A stretch of 64,000 nt of DNA from Streptomyces gobiensis (GCF_021216675.1 NZ_CP086120.1:3904501-3968500); one strand, 5' to 3'; positions 41,270-50,362 are shown, numbered from the stretch's first letter. Notes: generated by a model not told the origin, from the letters alone. Translations and numbers: made by a program.

Positions 41270-43492
41270 CTATTTTTGCCCTTGGTTCGTAACAACCTGT
41301 GTGACAGGTACTGGAGTTCCCTCTTCCTCTTGGTCCACAAGCTCCTCACCTGCGCAGAGCGCCAGTACATCGGCGCCGAACCGCTGGAGCTTACGGGTCC
41401 CCACGCCGGGAATCCGGGTCAGCTCGGCCTCGTTGTCCGGCACCGCCTCAGCGATGGCCATCAGGGTTTTGTCGGTGAAGACGCAGTAGGCGGGCTGCCC
41501 CAGCTGACTGGCTTGCTCCGAGCGCCACTCACGCAGCCGTTCATACAGCTCCTCGTCGAGGTCGGAGGGGCAGCCCTCACACCGCATCAGCTTCATCTCA
41601 CCCGCGTCGGTCAGAGTCCGCCCGCAGACCCGGCACTTCACCGGCCCGCGCTGCTTACGTGAGCGTCCGCCGCTGCCCCGCTCAACACCGCCGCTGCCAC
41701 CGGCCGTACGTGCGCCGACGGCCGCTGAGCCGGGCCGCAGTCCGTTCAGAAAGCGGCTTGGGCGACGCCCCGCCCGGCCGCCGGGCGAACGGGCCAGCGC
41801 CCAGGAGAGGGCGAGATGGAACCGGGCCCGGGTGACCCCGACATAGAGCAGCCGCCGTTCCTCCTCGACCTGCTCATCCGTCTTGGCGTAAGTGATCGGC
41901 ATCATGCCCTCGGTGAGGCCGACCAGGAACACCGCGTCCCACTCCAGGCCCTTCGCCGAGTGCAGCGAGGCGAGAGTGACCCCATCGACGGCGGGAGCGT
42001 GCTGGGCGCTGACCCGCTCGTCAAGCTCGGCGACGAGATCGGCGAGCGTCGCACGCGGCCTGGCCCGGGCGAAGTCCTCAGCGAGCCGGGCCAGCGCCGC
42101 CAGGGACTCCCAGCGGTCGCGGACCGCGCCCGAACCGGCCGGGGCCTGAGACTGCCAGCCCTTGGTGCCAAGGACCGCACGCACCTGCGAGGGCAGATCG
42201 ACGGCGTCGTCCAGCAGCGCATCGTTGCCACCCGCCCTTGCGGCGCCACGCAGCGCGACCGCGGCCTCACGCACCTCGGGCCGTTCAAAGAAGCGCTCGG
42301 CCCCGCGCAGCTGGTAGGGCACCCCGGCGTCGGCGAGCGCCTGCTCATAGACCTCGGTCTGTGCGTTGATGCGATAGAGCACCGCGATCTCGCTCGCGGC
42401 GACGCCGGAGTTGATCAGCTCCCGGATCCGCCGCGCGGTGCCCTCGGCCTCGGCTGGCTCATCGGCGTACTCGGCGTAGACCGGCTCCGGACCCGCGTCG
42501 CGCTGCGACACCAGCTCCAGCCGGTGCTCGGCGGCCCGGCCACGGGCCTGCGAGAGCAGACCATTGGCAAGGTGCACCACCTGCGGCGTGGAGCGGTAGT
42601 CGCGGATCAGCTTCACCAGGGTCGCGTCCGGGTGGCGGGTGCGGAAGTTCAGCAGGTGGTCCGGGGTCGCTCCGGTGAAGGAGTAGATCGTCTGGCTGGC
42701 GTCCCCGACAACACAGAGGCTGTCCCGGTCGCCGAGCCACAGGTCCAGCAGCCGCTGCTGGAGCGGGCTGACATCCTGGTACTCATCCACGACAAAGTGC
42801 TGGTACTGCTGCCGCACCTGCTCGGCGATGTCGTGCCGGTCCTGCAGGATGCCGACGGTCAGCAGCAGTACATCCTCAAAATCGATCGTCGCGCGGTCCC
42901 GCTTGAGCTGTTCATAGGTGGCGTAGATCCCGGCGATCTCGGCGGGGTCGCGGGGGGCGTCCCGACCTGCTTTCACCACCGCGGCCGGATAGTCCTCGGG
43001 CACGGTCTGGGTGACCTTGGACCACTCGATCTCACCGGTGACATCCCGCAGCTCGCTGCGGTCGAGCCTGATCCGGGACCGGGCCGCGGCCTCGTTGACC
43101 AGCGCCACCTTGCGCTCCAGCAGCCGGGGCAGCTCACCGCCGACCGCCTTGGGCCAGAAGTACTGAAGCTGGCGCAGCGCGGCGGAGTGGAAGGTACGCG
43201 CCTGGACACCGCCCGCGCCCAGCTGGCGCAGCCGCCCGCGCATCTCACCTGCCGCACGGTTGGTGAATGTGACGGCAAGCACACTCGCGGGCGGCAATAT
43301 CCCTGCCCGAACCCCGTAGGCGATCCGGTGGGTAATCGCCCGGGTCTTGCCCGTACCGGCCCCGGCCAGCACACACACCGGTCCGTGCAGGGCCGTCGCC
43401 ACCTCGCGTTGCTCGGGGTCAAGCCCGTCGAGCACCGCGTCGGCGGAGTCTGGCACCGGCGGGAACAGAGGGGAGTGCGTTGCTGCTGTCAC
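41270..43492 (-). CDS. uvrD2: UvrD2-type ATP-dependent DNA helicase with HRDC domain (740 aa)
   Basis: Superfamily 1A 3'-5' helicase. Walker A GAGTGKT (44-50), VVDEYQDVSPLQ (motif II), VGDASQTIYSFTGA (motif III), SAKGLEWDAVF and VGVTRARFHL (motif VI) are intact. A linker rich in Gly/Ser then leads to a tetracysteine zinc motif (CRVCG ... RCEGC) and a C-terminal HRDC domain (YCVFTDKTLMAIAEAVP...IPGVGTRKLQRFG), the arrangement of mycobacterial UvrD2. The GTG at 43492 (MTAATHSPLFPP) is the likely start; further upstream the frame overlaps the divergent mycoredoxin promoter. wblC lies downstream on the same strand. Confidence 0.92.
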   Translation of the reverse strand: MTAATHSPLFPPVPDSADAVLDGLDPEQREVATALHGPVCVLAGAGTGKTRAITHRIAYGVRAGILPPASVLAVTFTNRAAGEMRGRLRQLGAGGVQARTFHSAALRQLQYFWPKAVGGELPRLLERKVALVNEAAARSRIRLDRSELRDVTGEIEWSKVTQTVPEDYPAAVVKAGRDAPRDPAEIAGIYATYEQLKRDRATIDFEDVLLLTVGILQDRHDIAEQVRQQYQHFVVDEYQDVSPLQQRLLDLWLGDRDSLCVVGDASQTIYSFTGATPDHLLNFRTRHPDATLVKLIRDYRSTPQVVHLANGLLSQARGRAAEHRLELVSQRDAGPEPVYAEYADEPAEAEGTARRIRELINSGVAASEIAVLYRINAQTEVYEQALADAGVPYQLRGAERFFERPEVREAAVALRGAARAGGNDALLDDAVDLPSQVRAVLGTKGWQSQAPAGSGAVRDRWESLAALARLAEDFARARPRATLADLVAELDERVSAQHAPAVDGVTLASLHSAKGLEWDAVFLVGLTEGMMPITYAKTDEQVEEERRLLYVGVTRARFHLALSWALARSPGGRAGRRPSRFLNGLRPGSAAVGARTAGGSGGVERGSGGRSRKQRGPVKCRVCGRTLTDAGEMKLMRCEGCPSDLDEELYERLREWRSEQASQLGQPAYCVFTDKTLMAIAEAVPDNEAELTRIPGVGTRKLQRFGADVLALCAGEELVDQEEEGTPVPVTQVVTNQGQK

Positions 43493-43569
43493 ACGGCCAT
43501 GCTGCCAGGTCCGGTGAGGCGGCCGAGGCCGCTGTCCACAGGCGAGCGGAGTTGGTCGTATGAATACGG

Positions 43570-43596
43570 GGGAATGGATCGCGAACGGAACATGTT
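43570..43596 (+). promoter_or_regulatory. SigR-type promoter of the mycoredoxin gene
   Basis: GGGAAT (43570-43575), an 18-base spacer and GTT (43594-43596) exactly match the known SigR (thiol-oxidative-stress ECF sigma) consensus GGAAT-N18/19-GTT. The implied start is near 43601, giving a leader of about 40 bases before the ATG at 43644. Confidence 0.85.
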
Positions 43597-43643
43597 CCCT
43601 CACTGGCACACGACCGGCCACGGACAAAGGAGCGCGAGACCCC

Positions 43644-43886
43644 ATGGTGGGAACCGTAACGATGTACAGCACGACCTGGTGCGGCTACTGCCGTCGGCTC
43701 AAGGGCCAGATGGACCGCGAGGGGATCACGTATAACGAGATCAATATCGAGCAGGATCCCGCGTCGGCGGCCTTCGTGGAGAAGGCGAACGGCGGTAACC
43801 AGACGGTACCGACCGTCCTTTTTCCTGACGGTTCCACCCTGACCAATCCCTCCCTGGCCCAGGTCAAGGAGAAAGTCAGCGTCTGA
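43644..43886 (+). CDS. mrx1: Mycoredoxin (glutaredoxin-like, mycothiol-dependent; 80 aa)
   Basis: Small thioredoxin-fold oxidoreductase that reduces mycothiol mixed disulfides. The active site is C13-G-Y-C16 in TTWCGYC; the cis-Pro loop TVPTVLF and the following DGSTLTNP complete the glutaredoxin pattern. ATG 43644 has AAAGGAG about 11 bases upstream and fits the SigR promoter; the in-frame ATG at 43560 lies upstream of that promoter and is rejected. It diverges from uvrD2, as in mycobacteria (Rv3198A/Rv3198c). Expected to be induced by disulfide stress. Confidence 0.93.
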   Translation: MVGTVTMYSTTWCGYCRRLKGQMDREGITYNEINIEQDPASAAFVEKANGGNQTVPTVLFPDGSTLTNPSLAQVKEKVSV

Positions 43887-43920
43887 CCCCGCGTCCTGCT
43901 GTTGGCTGGCCTGGGTGCGC

Positions 43921-45291
43921 TCAGGCCGAGGTCTCCACCATCTCGGCCTCGCCGTCCGTGTCGTCACCCATATCGGTGTCCTCCGGCAGGAAGCCCGGCA
44001 CCCAGGCCTCCAGCTCATCGCGCAGCCGCACCGTGGCCCCCAGCTGGCACAGCACCCCTATCGTGCTGAGCGTGACCCGGTGGATCAGCAGGTAGGCGGG
44101 TGGCAGATTGAGCTGCTTGCCCAACTGGTGTGCCGGTGAGCGGAGATCGGCGACCCGCGCCGCCTGCTCGCGCATCCACTCCCGGGCGAAGGTGAACTCC
44201 GCCACCCGCACGGGCTCGATGATCGGCATCAGATAGTCCAGTACCGTCTCCGGGTCCAGCTCTATCGCCGTCTTGACGAACCCCTCGTCGCACAGCAGCG
44301 CGTAGACCTCATCGGCCTCGCCGTCCAAGGTCATCCGCAGGGCGGTGCCGATGGTTGGCGGCAGCCCCTCAGGAAGTCGGTCAACGGTGCCGAAGTCCAT
44401 GACGCCCAGCCTGCCATCCGCCAGCAGCCGGAAGTTCCCCGGATGCGGATCGGCGTGCAACAGCCCTGTGCGCGCTGTGCCGGAGAAGAGGAAACGGGCG
44501 AGCAGCTGACCGGCCTGGTCCCGCTCCGGCTGCTCACCGTCCCTGATCACCTCAGCCAGTGGCACCCCGTCGAGCCACTCGGTCACCAGCACCTGATCAC
44601 ACTGGTGCACCACGTCTGGCACCCGCACATCCGGGTCACCGGCGAACTCCGCTGCGTACGCCGACTGTGCCTGCGCCTCCAGACCGTAGTCCAGCTCCTC
44701 CGAGACCCGGTCCCGCAGCTCCGCGATGAGCGGCTTGATGTCCATCCCCGGAATCAGCGGGCCCAGCACCCGGGCGAACCGGCTCAGCTGACCGAGATCC
44801 GACAGCAGCGCCTCCCCGGCGCCCGGATACTGCACCTTTACCGCCACCTCGCGTCCGTCATGCCAGATGGCCCGGTGCACCTGCCCGATCGAGGCCGCGG
44901 CGGCGGGCTTGTCCTCGAACTCCTCGAAGAACTCCCGCCAGTCCTCGCCCAGCCGCTCCGCGAGTACGGAGTGCACGGTGCCGGTCGGCATGGGCGGTGC
45001 CGCTTCCTGCAGCTTGGTCAGTGCGGCACGGTAAGGCCTGGCCAGCTCCTCGGGCAGCGCCGACTCAAAGACGGACATCGCCTGCCCGAACTTCATCGCA
45101 CCGCCCTTCAGCTCACCCAGGACCTTGAAGAGCTGTTCCGCGGTGCGCTGTTGCAGCTCCTGGCCGACCAGCTCCGCCGAATACCCCCCGATCCGCTTGC
45201 CCAGGCCCCAGGTCGCCCGGCCCGCGAACCCAAGTGGCAGCGCAGCCAGCTTGGCGGTACGGGTGACGGCCTTGCGGGGTAGATCTGACAT
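43921..45291 (-). CDS. ABC1/AarF/UbiB-family atypical kinase (456 aa)
   Basis: Atypical kinase-like protein of the ADCK/UbiB family. Family marks: GGAMKFGQAMS (KxGQ), the Ala-rich loop AAAASIGQVHRA that replaces the P-loop, HDGREVAVKVQYPG (VAVK), HADPHPGNF (catalytic loop) and MDFGTVDRL (DFG equivalent). The C-terminus is acidic. In actinobacteria, which use menaquinone, its substrate is unknown. ATG 45291 has GGAGGGG about eight bases upstream. An ABC1 gene next to whiB7/uvrD2 is conserved (mycobacterial Rv3197). It ends 34 bases from the convergent mycoredoxin gene. Confidence 0.9.
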   Translation of the reverse strand: MSDLPRKAVTRTAKLAALPLGFAGRATWGLGKRIGGYSAELVGQELQQRTAEQLFKVLGELKGGAMKFGQAMSVFESALPEELARPYRAALTKLQEAAPPMPTGTVHSVLAERLGEDWREFFEEFEDKPAAAASIGQVHRAIWHDGREVAVKVQYPGAGEALLSDLGQLSRFARVLGPLIPGMDIKPLIAELRDRVSEELDYGLEAQAQSAYAAEFAGDPDVRVPDVVHQCDQVLVTEWLDGVPLAEVIRDGEQPERDQAGQLLARFLFSGTARTGLLHADPHPGNFRLLADGRLGVMDFGTVDRLPEGLPPTIGTALRMTLDGEADEVYALLCDEGFVKTAIELDPETVLDYLMPIIEPVRVAEFTFAREWMREQAARVADLRSPAHQLGKQLNLPPAYLLIHRVTLSTIGVLCQLGATVRLRDELEAWVPGFLPEDTDMGDDTDGEAEMVETSA

Positions 45292-45324
45292 GCGGCCCCT
45301 CCAACTCCCAGACAGCACAAGCGG

Positions 45325-46449
45325 CTAAGACGCCATTGTCACCTGAGGTGCCTCCTCCGCCGAGGGGATATTGACAGTTCCCGGCGAAGCGGCACCACAC
45401 GGGCACTCGCTATACGGTCGCATCACCTCCTCCTCGCGGCGCAGCCCGGGCAGGATGAACGCCGTCCGAATCCCCGCTCCCGGTGTGCCGTCCCCGTCAA
45501 GAAAGCTCAGCGCGTACGAGGCGGCGGCCCCCGCGACAACCGTCGCCAGCGCAATATCACAGGCGGGCACCCCGGGCCGGCGCGCGGAACGCCACTGCCC
45601 CACCATCAGTGGCCACGATGGCTCCCGCGCGGCGCGGCCCCGCAGCAGACACTCGGCGCACGCACTCACTCCTGGGAGCACCAGTGGCCCCACAAAGCCG
45701 GTGCTCTCGACCACCCCGGTATACAGATGCGGCTGCCCCGCAGCGATCAGCTCCCCCGTCGCGGCCGGATCCGGCGCGTAGGCGGCCAGGCCGTCGCGCG
45801 GCGCGAACACCACCAGCCCCAGCCCCCGAGCCGGGCCGCCGGGCCGCCCGCGCTCTTCCCTCGGCGGCCGGGACCAGGGAGCCGCACGCCGCACCGCCTT
45901 ACGTATGGCCGAGACCCTGCGCTCCCCGGTCTGCCCGGCGGCGATCCCACCCGGCGCCGTGTCGCAGGCCGTGACACAGCCACCGTCGACCACATCCACC
46001 TGCCCCACCCCGGCCGCCGAGAGCAGCGCGGCCAGCGTCGCCCCCACCCTGCCGCCGCCCCGCACCTGCACCCGGGCCGTCCGGCGGGCCGCCAGCCGAC
46101 GCACCGCACCGCCGGGCTCCGGATGCAGCACCGACAGCGACGCCAGATCTGGCCGCAGCCGGTCGCCCACCTGCGCCGCGGCCCGGCGAGCCGCCGCGGC
46201 GTCGTCGAGCAGCCCGGCCCGGGCGAGCCGCTCCATCAGCCGGTCCGCCGCGTCCGCCCCCAGCCCGATCGCTTCGGCGGCCTGTCTGAGCTGTGCCAGA
46301 TTCCGCGTCCCGTCCAGCAGGTCAAGAAAGCTCCCTGTCGCGGTGTCCACCGGGTCCAGCACCACCGCGTGCGCGGGAGCCACGCCGTACTGCACCGCCC
46401 GCCGGTCCCGCCAGCCACGACGCAGCGCGGGCTTGATCATCGGATACAT
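45325..46449 (-). CDS. Orphan RRE/E1-like (ThiF-fold) protein (374 aa)
   Basis: The N-terminal 90 residues (MYPMIKPALRRGWRDRRAVQYGV...LDLLDGTRNLAQLRQAAEAI...LARAGLLDD) look like the peptide-clamp/RRE winged-helix module of TOMM-type E1 partners. The rest follows a ThiF/MoeB Rossmann fold (VRGGGRVGATLAALLSAAGVGQVDVVDGG) with zinc-type Cys pairs (CAEC; CPCG). The SNLxRQ arginine finger is absent (CDTAPGG in its place), so adenylation is unlikely. No YcaO or precursor peptide gene lies nearby. ATG 46449 is supported by GGAGGGG. It stands 33 bases upstream of the ABC1 gene and is probably co-transcribed with it. Confidence 0.75.
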   Translation of the reverse strand: MYPMIKPALRRGWRDRRAVQYGVAPAHAVVLDPVDTATGSFLDLLDGTRNLAQLRQAAEAIGLGADAADRLMERLARAGLLDDAAAARRAAAQVGDRLRPDLASLSVLHPEPGGAVRRLAARRTARVQVRGGGRVGATLAALLSAAGVGQVDVVDGGCVTACDTAPGGIAAGQTGERRVSAIRKAVRRAAPWSRPPREERGRPGGPARGLGLVVFAPRDGLAAYAPDPAATGELIAAGQPHLYTGVVESTGFVGPLVLPGVSACAECLLRGRAAREPSWPLMVGQWRSARRPGVPACDIALATVVAGAAASYALSFLDGDGTPGAGIRTAFILPGLRREEEVMRPYSECPCGAASPGTVNIPSAEEAPQVTMAS

Positions 46450-46654
46450 GCTCGCCCCTCCGGTCCTGCCGGCCCTCCCCGGGCCGGCTCTTCTGCGAAC
46501 CGCTCCCAGCATGCTCCCGGGCTCCGAACACCGCCCTAAGTTATCCACAGGCAGTGGATGATAGTCGTACAACCGGTGCACACGGTGGAGTGTTTCCCCC
46601 GCCATCCCGCCCTGCGGCGGGACTTCCCAGGGCGCCAGCGGGTAACGTCGTGGC

Positions 46655-47242
46655 GTGCCCGCCGAACCGCTGAACAGCACCAGTCAGCCGCGCCGCACTC
46701 GGGAAACGGGCGCGGCGCCGACCAGTCCGGTCGAGGTGCGGCGCAGCACGCGGCGGCGCCGCACCGTCTCCGCCTACCGCGAGGGCGACCGCACCATCGT
46801 GCTGCTTCCCGCCCGGATGTCCGCAGATGAGGAGCGGCGCTGGGTCGGGGTGATGCTGGACAAGCTCGCCGCCCAGGAAAGCAAGCGGATGCTCGGCGAC
46901 AGTGAGCTGGCCGAGCGTGCGGTGCACCTCTCCGACCAGTACCTGGACGGCCGTGCCCGCCCGGCGTCCGTCCGCTGGGTCACCAATCAGAACACCCGTT
47001 GGGGCTCGTGCACGCCCGCTGAAGGCAGCATCCGGCTGTCACACCGGTTGCAGGGCATGCCGGAGTACGTCATCGACTATGTGCTCCTCCATGAGCTGGC
47101 CCATCTGCTGGTGCCCGGGCACGGACAGCGCTTCTGGCGGCTGCTGGACGGCTATCCGCGTACCGAGCGGGCGCGCGGCTTTCTGGAGGGCGTCGCCGCC
47201 GCCGACCGGCTGCCGCACGTTCCGGCTGCCCGGGGTGACTGA
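46655..47242 (+). CDS. M48-type YgjP/DUF45 metallopeptidase (195 aa)
   Basis: Compact zinc metallopeptidase family protein. The metal site is HELAHLLVPGHGQRFW (HExxH plus a downstream His), and the conserved preceding block RWVTNQNTRWGSCTPAEGSIRLSHRLQGMP is typical of the YgjP-like family. A basic, Arg-rich N-terminus precedes it. The GTG start at 46655 lacks a convincing ribosome binding site. Physiological substrate unknown. It diverges from the E1-like gene across about 205 bases and leads into the TerD/AIM24 genes. Confidence 0.85.
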   Translation: MPAEPLNSTSQPRRTRETGAAPTSPVEVRRSTRRRRTVSAYREGDRTIVLLPARMSADEERRWVGVMLDKLAAQESKRMLGDSELAERAVHLSDQYLDGRARPASVRWVTNQNTRWGSCTPAEGSIRLSHRLQGMPEYVIDYVLLHELAHLLVPGHGQRFWRLLDGYPRTERARGFLEGVAAADRLPHVPAARGD

Positions 47243-47311
47243 GCTGTCGTAGTGACCCGTTAGCCTGACGCGGCACAGCTTCAGCAACGGGATGGGGGAC
47301 GGTCGTTACGT

Positions 47312-48826
47312 ATGGCCAGGGATTTCCAACGCGGCCACAAGGCCAGGCTCAGTGATCTGACAGCAGGCACGGATCTGTATGTGGGTGTGCGGATCGACGC
47401 TCCAGGACTGACCTTCGACATCAGCTGTTTCGGCCTCGACGCCGATGAACGGCTGTCGGACGACCGGTATTTCATCTTCTTCAACCAGTCGAAATCACCC
47501 GAGGGAGCGATTCAGCTGCTCGGCGCGCAGGCGGGCGACACCGAATCCTTCCGGGTGACGTTCGACCAGATACCGTCGGCCATCCAGAAGCTGTCCTTCA
47601 CCGCGGCCATCGACGGCCCCGGGCAGATGTCGCAGATAGGCCCCGGCTACCTCCGAATAGTCGCGGGCGGTGAGGAAGTAGCGCGATACGCCTTCACCGG
47701 TTCGGAGTTCAGCACCGAACGGGCCGTGATGCTCGGCGACTTCTATGTCAAGGACGGCTGGCGCTTCGCCGCGGTCGGCCAGGGCTTCGACGGCGGTCTT
47801 GAGGCCCTGCTGAGGAATTTCGGCGGTGAGGTCCTGGAGGAGAAGCCGCAGCCCCAGCAGCCGAGTGCCCCAGCGCCCGGCTTCGCTCCTCCCGCCGGTC
47901 CCGCCCCGGGCTTCAGCCCGCCGCCGAGCACTCCCGTGCCGCACCATGCGGCCCCGACGATCGCCGCGCCGATCTCGCTGCCGTCCCAGCCCCAGCCCCA
48001 GCCGCCTCAGCCCCCTCAGCCGTCCCAATCCCCTCAAACGTCCCAGCCCCCTCAGCCGTCCCAGCCATCGCCGCCACCCCAACCGCCTCAGCAGCCCATC
48101 ACGTCACCCCAGGGGCCACCGCAGCCCCCTGCTGCCGCGGCCTACGGCGTCCCGCAGGGCGGCGGCGCCGGACTCGGCGTCACCCTGGAGAAGTACCGCG
48201 AGGTGCCGGTCGGCCAGCGATGGACGCTGCAGAACGGCCAGCTCGCCCGGGCCGACCTCGGCATCGACCCGCAGCCCGTGCTCGCCCGCCAGGGCAGCAT
48301 GGTGCTCTACCAGGGCAAGGTTGACTTCAGCTACAAGGGCGCGGGCTTCCGCGGCCGGATCGTCGGCAACACCACTGGCCAGCAGCTGGAGCTGATGCGC
48401 TGCACCGGCAGCGGTCAGGTGTTCTTCGCCGAAGAGGCCAGCTACCTTCACCCCATCGAACTCCAGGGTGACGCCATCTGCGTCTCCGCCGAGAACGTCC
48501 TGGCCTTCGACGAGTCGTTGCAGCACGAGGTGCGCCGTATCGAGGGCCATGGCATCCCCGGCGGTGCGCTGTTCACTCTGCAGTTCCACGGCACCGGCAC
48601 CGTCGTCGTCAAGACCCAGGGCACCCCGGTGGTCCTCCCGGTCACCCCGACGACCTTCGCGGACGCCGACGCCGTGGTCGCCTGGTCGGCCGCCACCCAG
48701 GTGATCGTCACCAGCCAGGTGCGGCTGCGCCGCCAGGCCTATCCCGGCCACAGCGGGGAAAGCGTGAACCTTCAGTTCCGCGGCGCTCCCGGCAACTTCA
48801 TCGTCGTCCAGCCCTACGAGGTCTGA
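47312..48826 (+). CDS. TerD-AIM24 fusion protein (504 aa)
   Basis: The N-terminal TerD domain (residues about 1-175; DLYVGVRIDAPGLTFDISCFGLDADERLSDDRYFIFFNQ) belongs to the calcium-binding tellurite-resistance/stress family. A Pro/Gln-rich linker (about 180-285, many SQPPQPSQ-type repeats) leads to an AIM24 domain (about 290-504; GSMVLYQGKVDF, LMRCTGSGQVFFAEEA, HGTGTVVVKTQGTPVV). Functions of both are unclear; Ter proteins are thought to form membrane-linked stress complexes. ATG with GGGGGAC upstream; a -10-like TAGCCT lies near 47261. First gene of a tight three-gene operon. Confidence 0.88.
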   Translation: MARDFQRGHKARLSDLTAGTDLYVGVRIDAPGLTFDISCFGLDADERLSDDRYFIFFNQSKSPEGAIQLLGAQAGDTESFRVTFDQIPSAIQKLSFTAAIDGPGQMSQIGPGYLRIVAGGEEVARYAFTGSEFSTERAVMLGDFYVKDGWRFAAVGQGFDGGLEALLRNFGGEVLEEKPQPQQPSAPAPGFAPPAGPAPGFSPPPSTPVPHHAAPTIAAPISLPSQPQPQPPQPPQPSQSPQTSQPPQPSQPSPPPQPPQQPITSPQGPPQPPAAAAYGVPQGGGAGLGVTLEKYREVPVGQRWTLQNGQLARADLGIDPQPVLARQGSMVLYQGKVDFSYKGAGFRGRIVGNTTGQQLELMRCTGSGQVFFAEEASYLHPIELQGDAICVSAENVLAFDESLQHEVRRIEGHGIPGGALFTLQFHGTGTVVVKTQGTPVVLPVTPTTFADADAVVAWSAATQVIVTSQVRLRRQAYPGHSGESVNLQFRGAPGNFIVVQPYEV

Positions 48827-48837
48827 GGGAGCCCATC

Positions 48838-49521
48838 ATGAACCAGCAGCCGATCACGGGCTTCGCCCCGACCCCGCCCGCGCAGCGCATGGAGAACCAC
48901 GGCAGCAATATCCTCAAGGTCGCCATGGCCGGCGGCCAGGACCTCTACGCCCGCCGTGGGTCGATGGTCGCCTACGAGGGCTTTGTGCAGTACGAGCCCA
49001 ATCCGCCCGCCGTCCGCCAGGCGGCCTCCCAGTGGCTCACCGGCGAGGGCGCGCCGCTGATGCGCTGTCACGGCGACGGACTGCTCTATCTGGCCGACTA
49101 CGGCGCCGATGTGGTCGTCCTCAACCTCACCAACGACAGCCTCTCGGTCAATGGCAGCAACATCCTCGCCTTTGACGCTCATCTCCAGTGGGGTGTTGAG
49201 CGGGTCAAGGGCATGGCCAAGTTCGCCGGTCAGGGCCTGTTCAATGTCGCCGTCTCGGGCACCGGCTGGGTCGCTCTGACCAGCCGTGGCACCCCCGTGG
49301 TGGTCGACTGCGGCCGTGGTGAGGACGAGACATATGTCGACCCGGACGCGCTGATCGCCTGGTCGACCCAGCTGCGGATGAAGGGCAAACGCAGCTTCAA
49401 GGCGTCCTCGATGATCGGCCGTGGCAGTGGCGAGGCCTATCAGCTGGGCTTTTCCGGCCAGGGCTTCGTCGTCGTACAGCCCAGTGAGGACAGCACCGAC
49501 CGCCTCCGGGCGCGCGGCTGA
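48838..49521 (+). CDS. AIM24 family protein, second of three (227 aa)
   Basis: A single AIM24 beta-rich domain: DLYARRGSMVAYEGFVQYE, LMRCHGDGLLYLADYGADV, LAFDAHLQWGVERVKGM, GTGWVALTSRGTPVVVDCG and a final GQGFVVVQPSE. It begins 11 bases after the TerD-AIM24 fusion gene with GAGGGAG just upstream. Paralogous to its two neighbours but not identical, so this is an old duplication. Biochemical role unknown; the eukaryotic namesake is a mitochondrial inner-membrane organiser, which does not translate directly. Confidence 0.87.
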   Translation: MNQQPITGFAPTPPAQRMENHGSNILKVAMAGGQDLYARRGSMVAYEGFVQYEPNPPAVRQAASQWLTGEGAPLMRCHGDGLLYLADYGADVVVLNLTNDSLSVNGSNILAFDAHLQWGVERVKGMAKFAGQGLFNVAVSGTGWVALTSRGTPVVVDCGRGEDETYVDPDALIAWSTQLRMKGKRSFKASSMIGRGSGEAYQLGFSGQGFVVVQPSEDSTDRLRARG

Positions 49522-49537
49522 GAGGAGCAAACCCACC

Positions 49538-50362
49538 ATGCAGAGCCCGCTTTTCGGTCACACCGAGGTCCAGACTCAGGACCGCTACACGCTCCAGAAC
49601 GACAAGATGCTGCGCGTCCTCCTCGAAGGACATGAGGATGTGCTCGCCCGTAAGGGCAGCATGGTCGCCTACCAGGGCATGATCGAGTTCGACGGTGAGT
49701 ACCGCACGCCCGCACAGCACCACGCCCACATGATGACCGGCGAGGTCCTGGATCTGATGCGCTGCTCCGGGCAGGGCACCGTCTACTTCGCCAATCTCGC
49801 CCAGGCCGTCCATATCGTCGATGTCGACCATGATGGACTGACCGTCGACAGCGACTATGTCCTGGCGCTCGACGCCCATCTGCACTGGGACGTCATCAGC
49901 GTCGACAGCCAGTACGGCATCTCCGGCTCCGGCAAGTACAACCTGGTCATCTCCGGCCAGGGCAAGGTGGCGCTGATGACGTCGGGCCAGCCGCTGATGA
50001 TGCGGGTCACCCCGGACACATATGTCAACGCCGACTCTGACGCGGTGGTCGCCTGGTCAACTTCACTACGGGTGCAGATGCAGGCGCAGACCAGTTCCTC
50101 GGGCGTGTGGCGGCGGCGTGGCCAGACGGGCGAGGGCTGGGAGCTCAGCTTTATGGGCCAGGGCTTCGCGCTCGTTCAGCCCAGTGAGCAGCTGCCACCG
50201 CAGAACGCGGTGATCGGTCAGGGTGTCCGTGCCCAGTTCGGGATGGGCGGCCAGGGGGCGCACGGCATGAACCCCGGCAACGCCTGGGGCGCCGGGCCTG
50301 GCGGGCACGGTGGTGGGTCTGGCGGCCACGGTGGCGCGCCGGGCAGTATCTTCACGAACTGA
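49538..50362 (+). CDS. AIM24 family protein, third of three (274 aa)
   Basis: AIM24 domain (KMLRVLLEGHEDVLARKGSMVAYQGMIEF; LMRCSGQGTVYFANLAQAV; LALDAHLHWDVISVDSQYGISGSGKYNLVISGQGKVALMTSG) followed by a C-terminal Gly/His-rich tail (GGHGGGSGGHGG). The ATG at 49538 is supported by AGAGGAGC about ten bases upstream; the frame extends further 5' only by overlap with the preceding gene. Last gene of the TerD/AIM24 operon; its stop overlaps the convergent NUDIX gene by 11 bases. Confidence 0.87.
   Translation: MQSPLFGHTEVQTQDRYTLQNDKMLRVLLEGHEDVLARKGSMVAYQGMIEFDGEYRTPAQHHAHMMTGEVLDLMRCSGQGTVYFANLAQAVHIVDVDHDGLTVDSDYVLALDAHLHWDVISVDSQYGISGSGKYNLVISGQGKVALMTSGQPLMMRVTPDTYVNADSDAVVAWSTSLRVQMQAQTSSSGVWRRRGQTGEGWELSFMGQGFALVQPSEQLPPQNAVIGQGVRAQFGMGGQGAHGMNPGNAWGAGPGGHGGGSGGHGGAPGSIFTN

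Noticed and set aside
43560..43643. Upstream in-frame ATG for mycoredoxin
   Set aside because: It would start translation upstream of the SigR promoter and adds residues outside the glutaredoxin fold.
41816..43735. 639-codon open frame opposite uvrD2
   Set aside because: Antisense to an intact helicase gene; no motif of its own.
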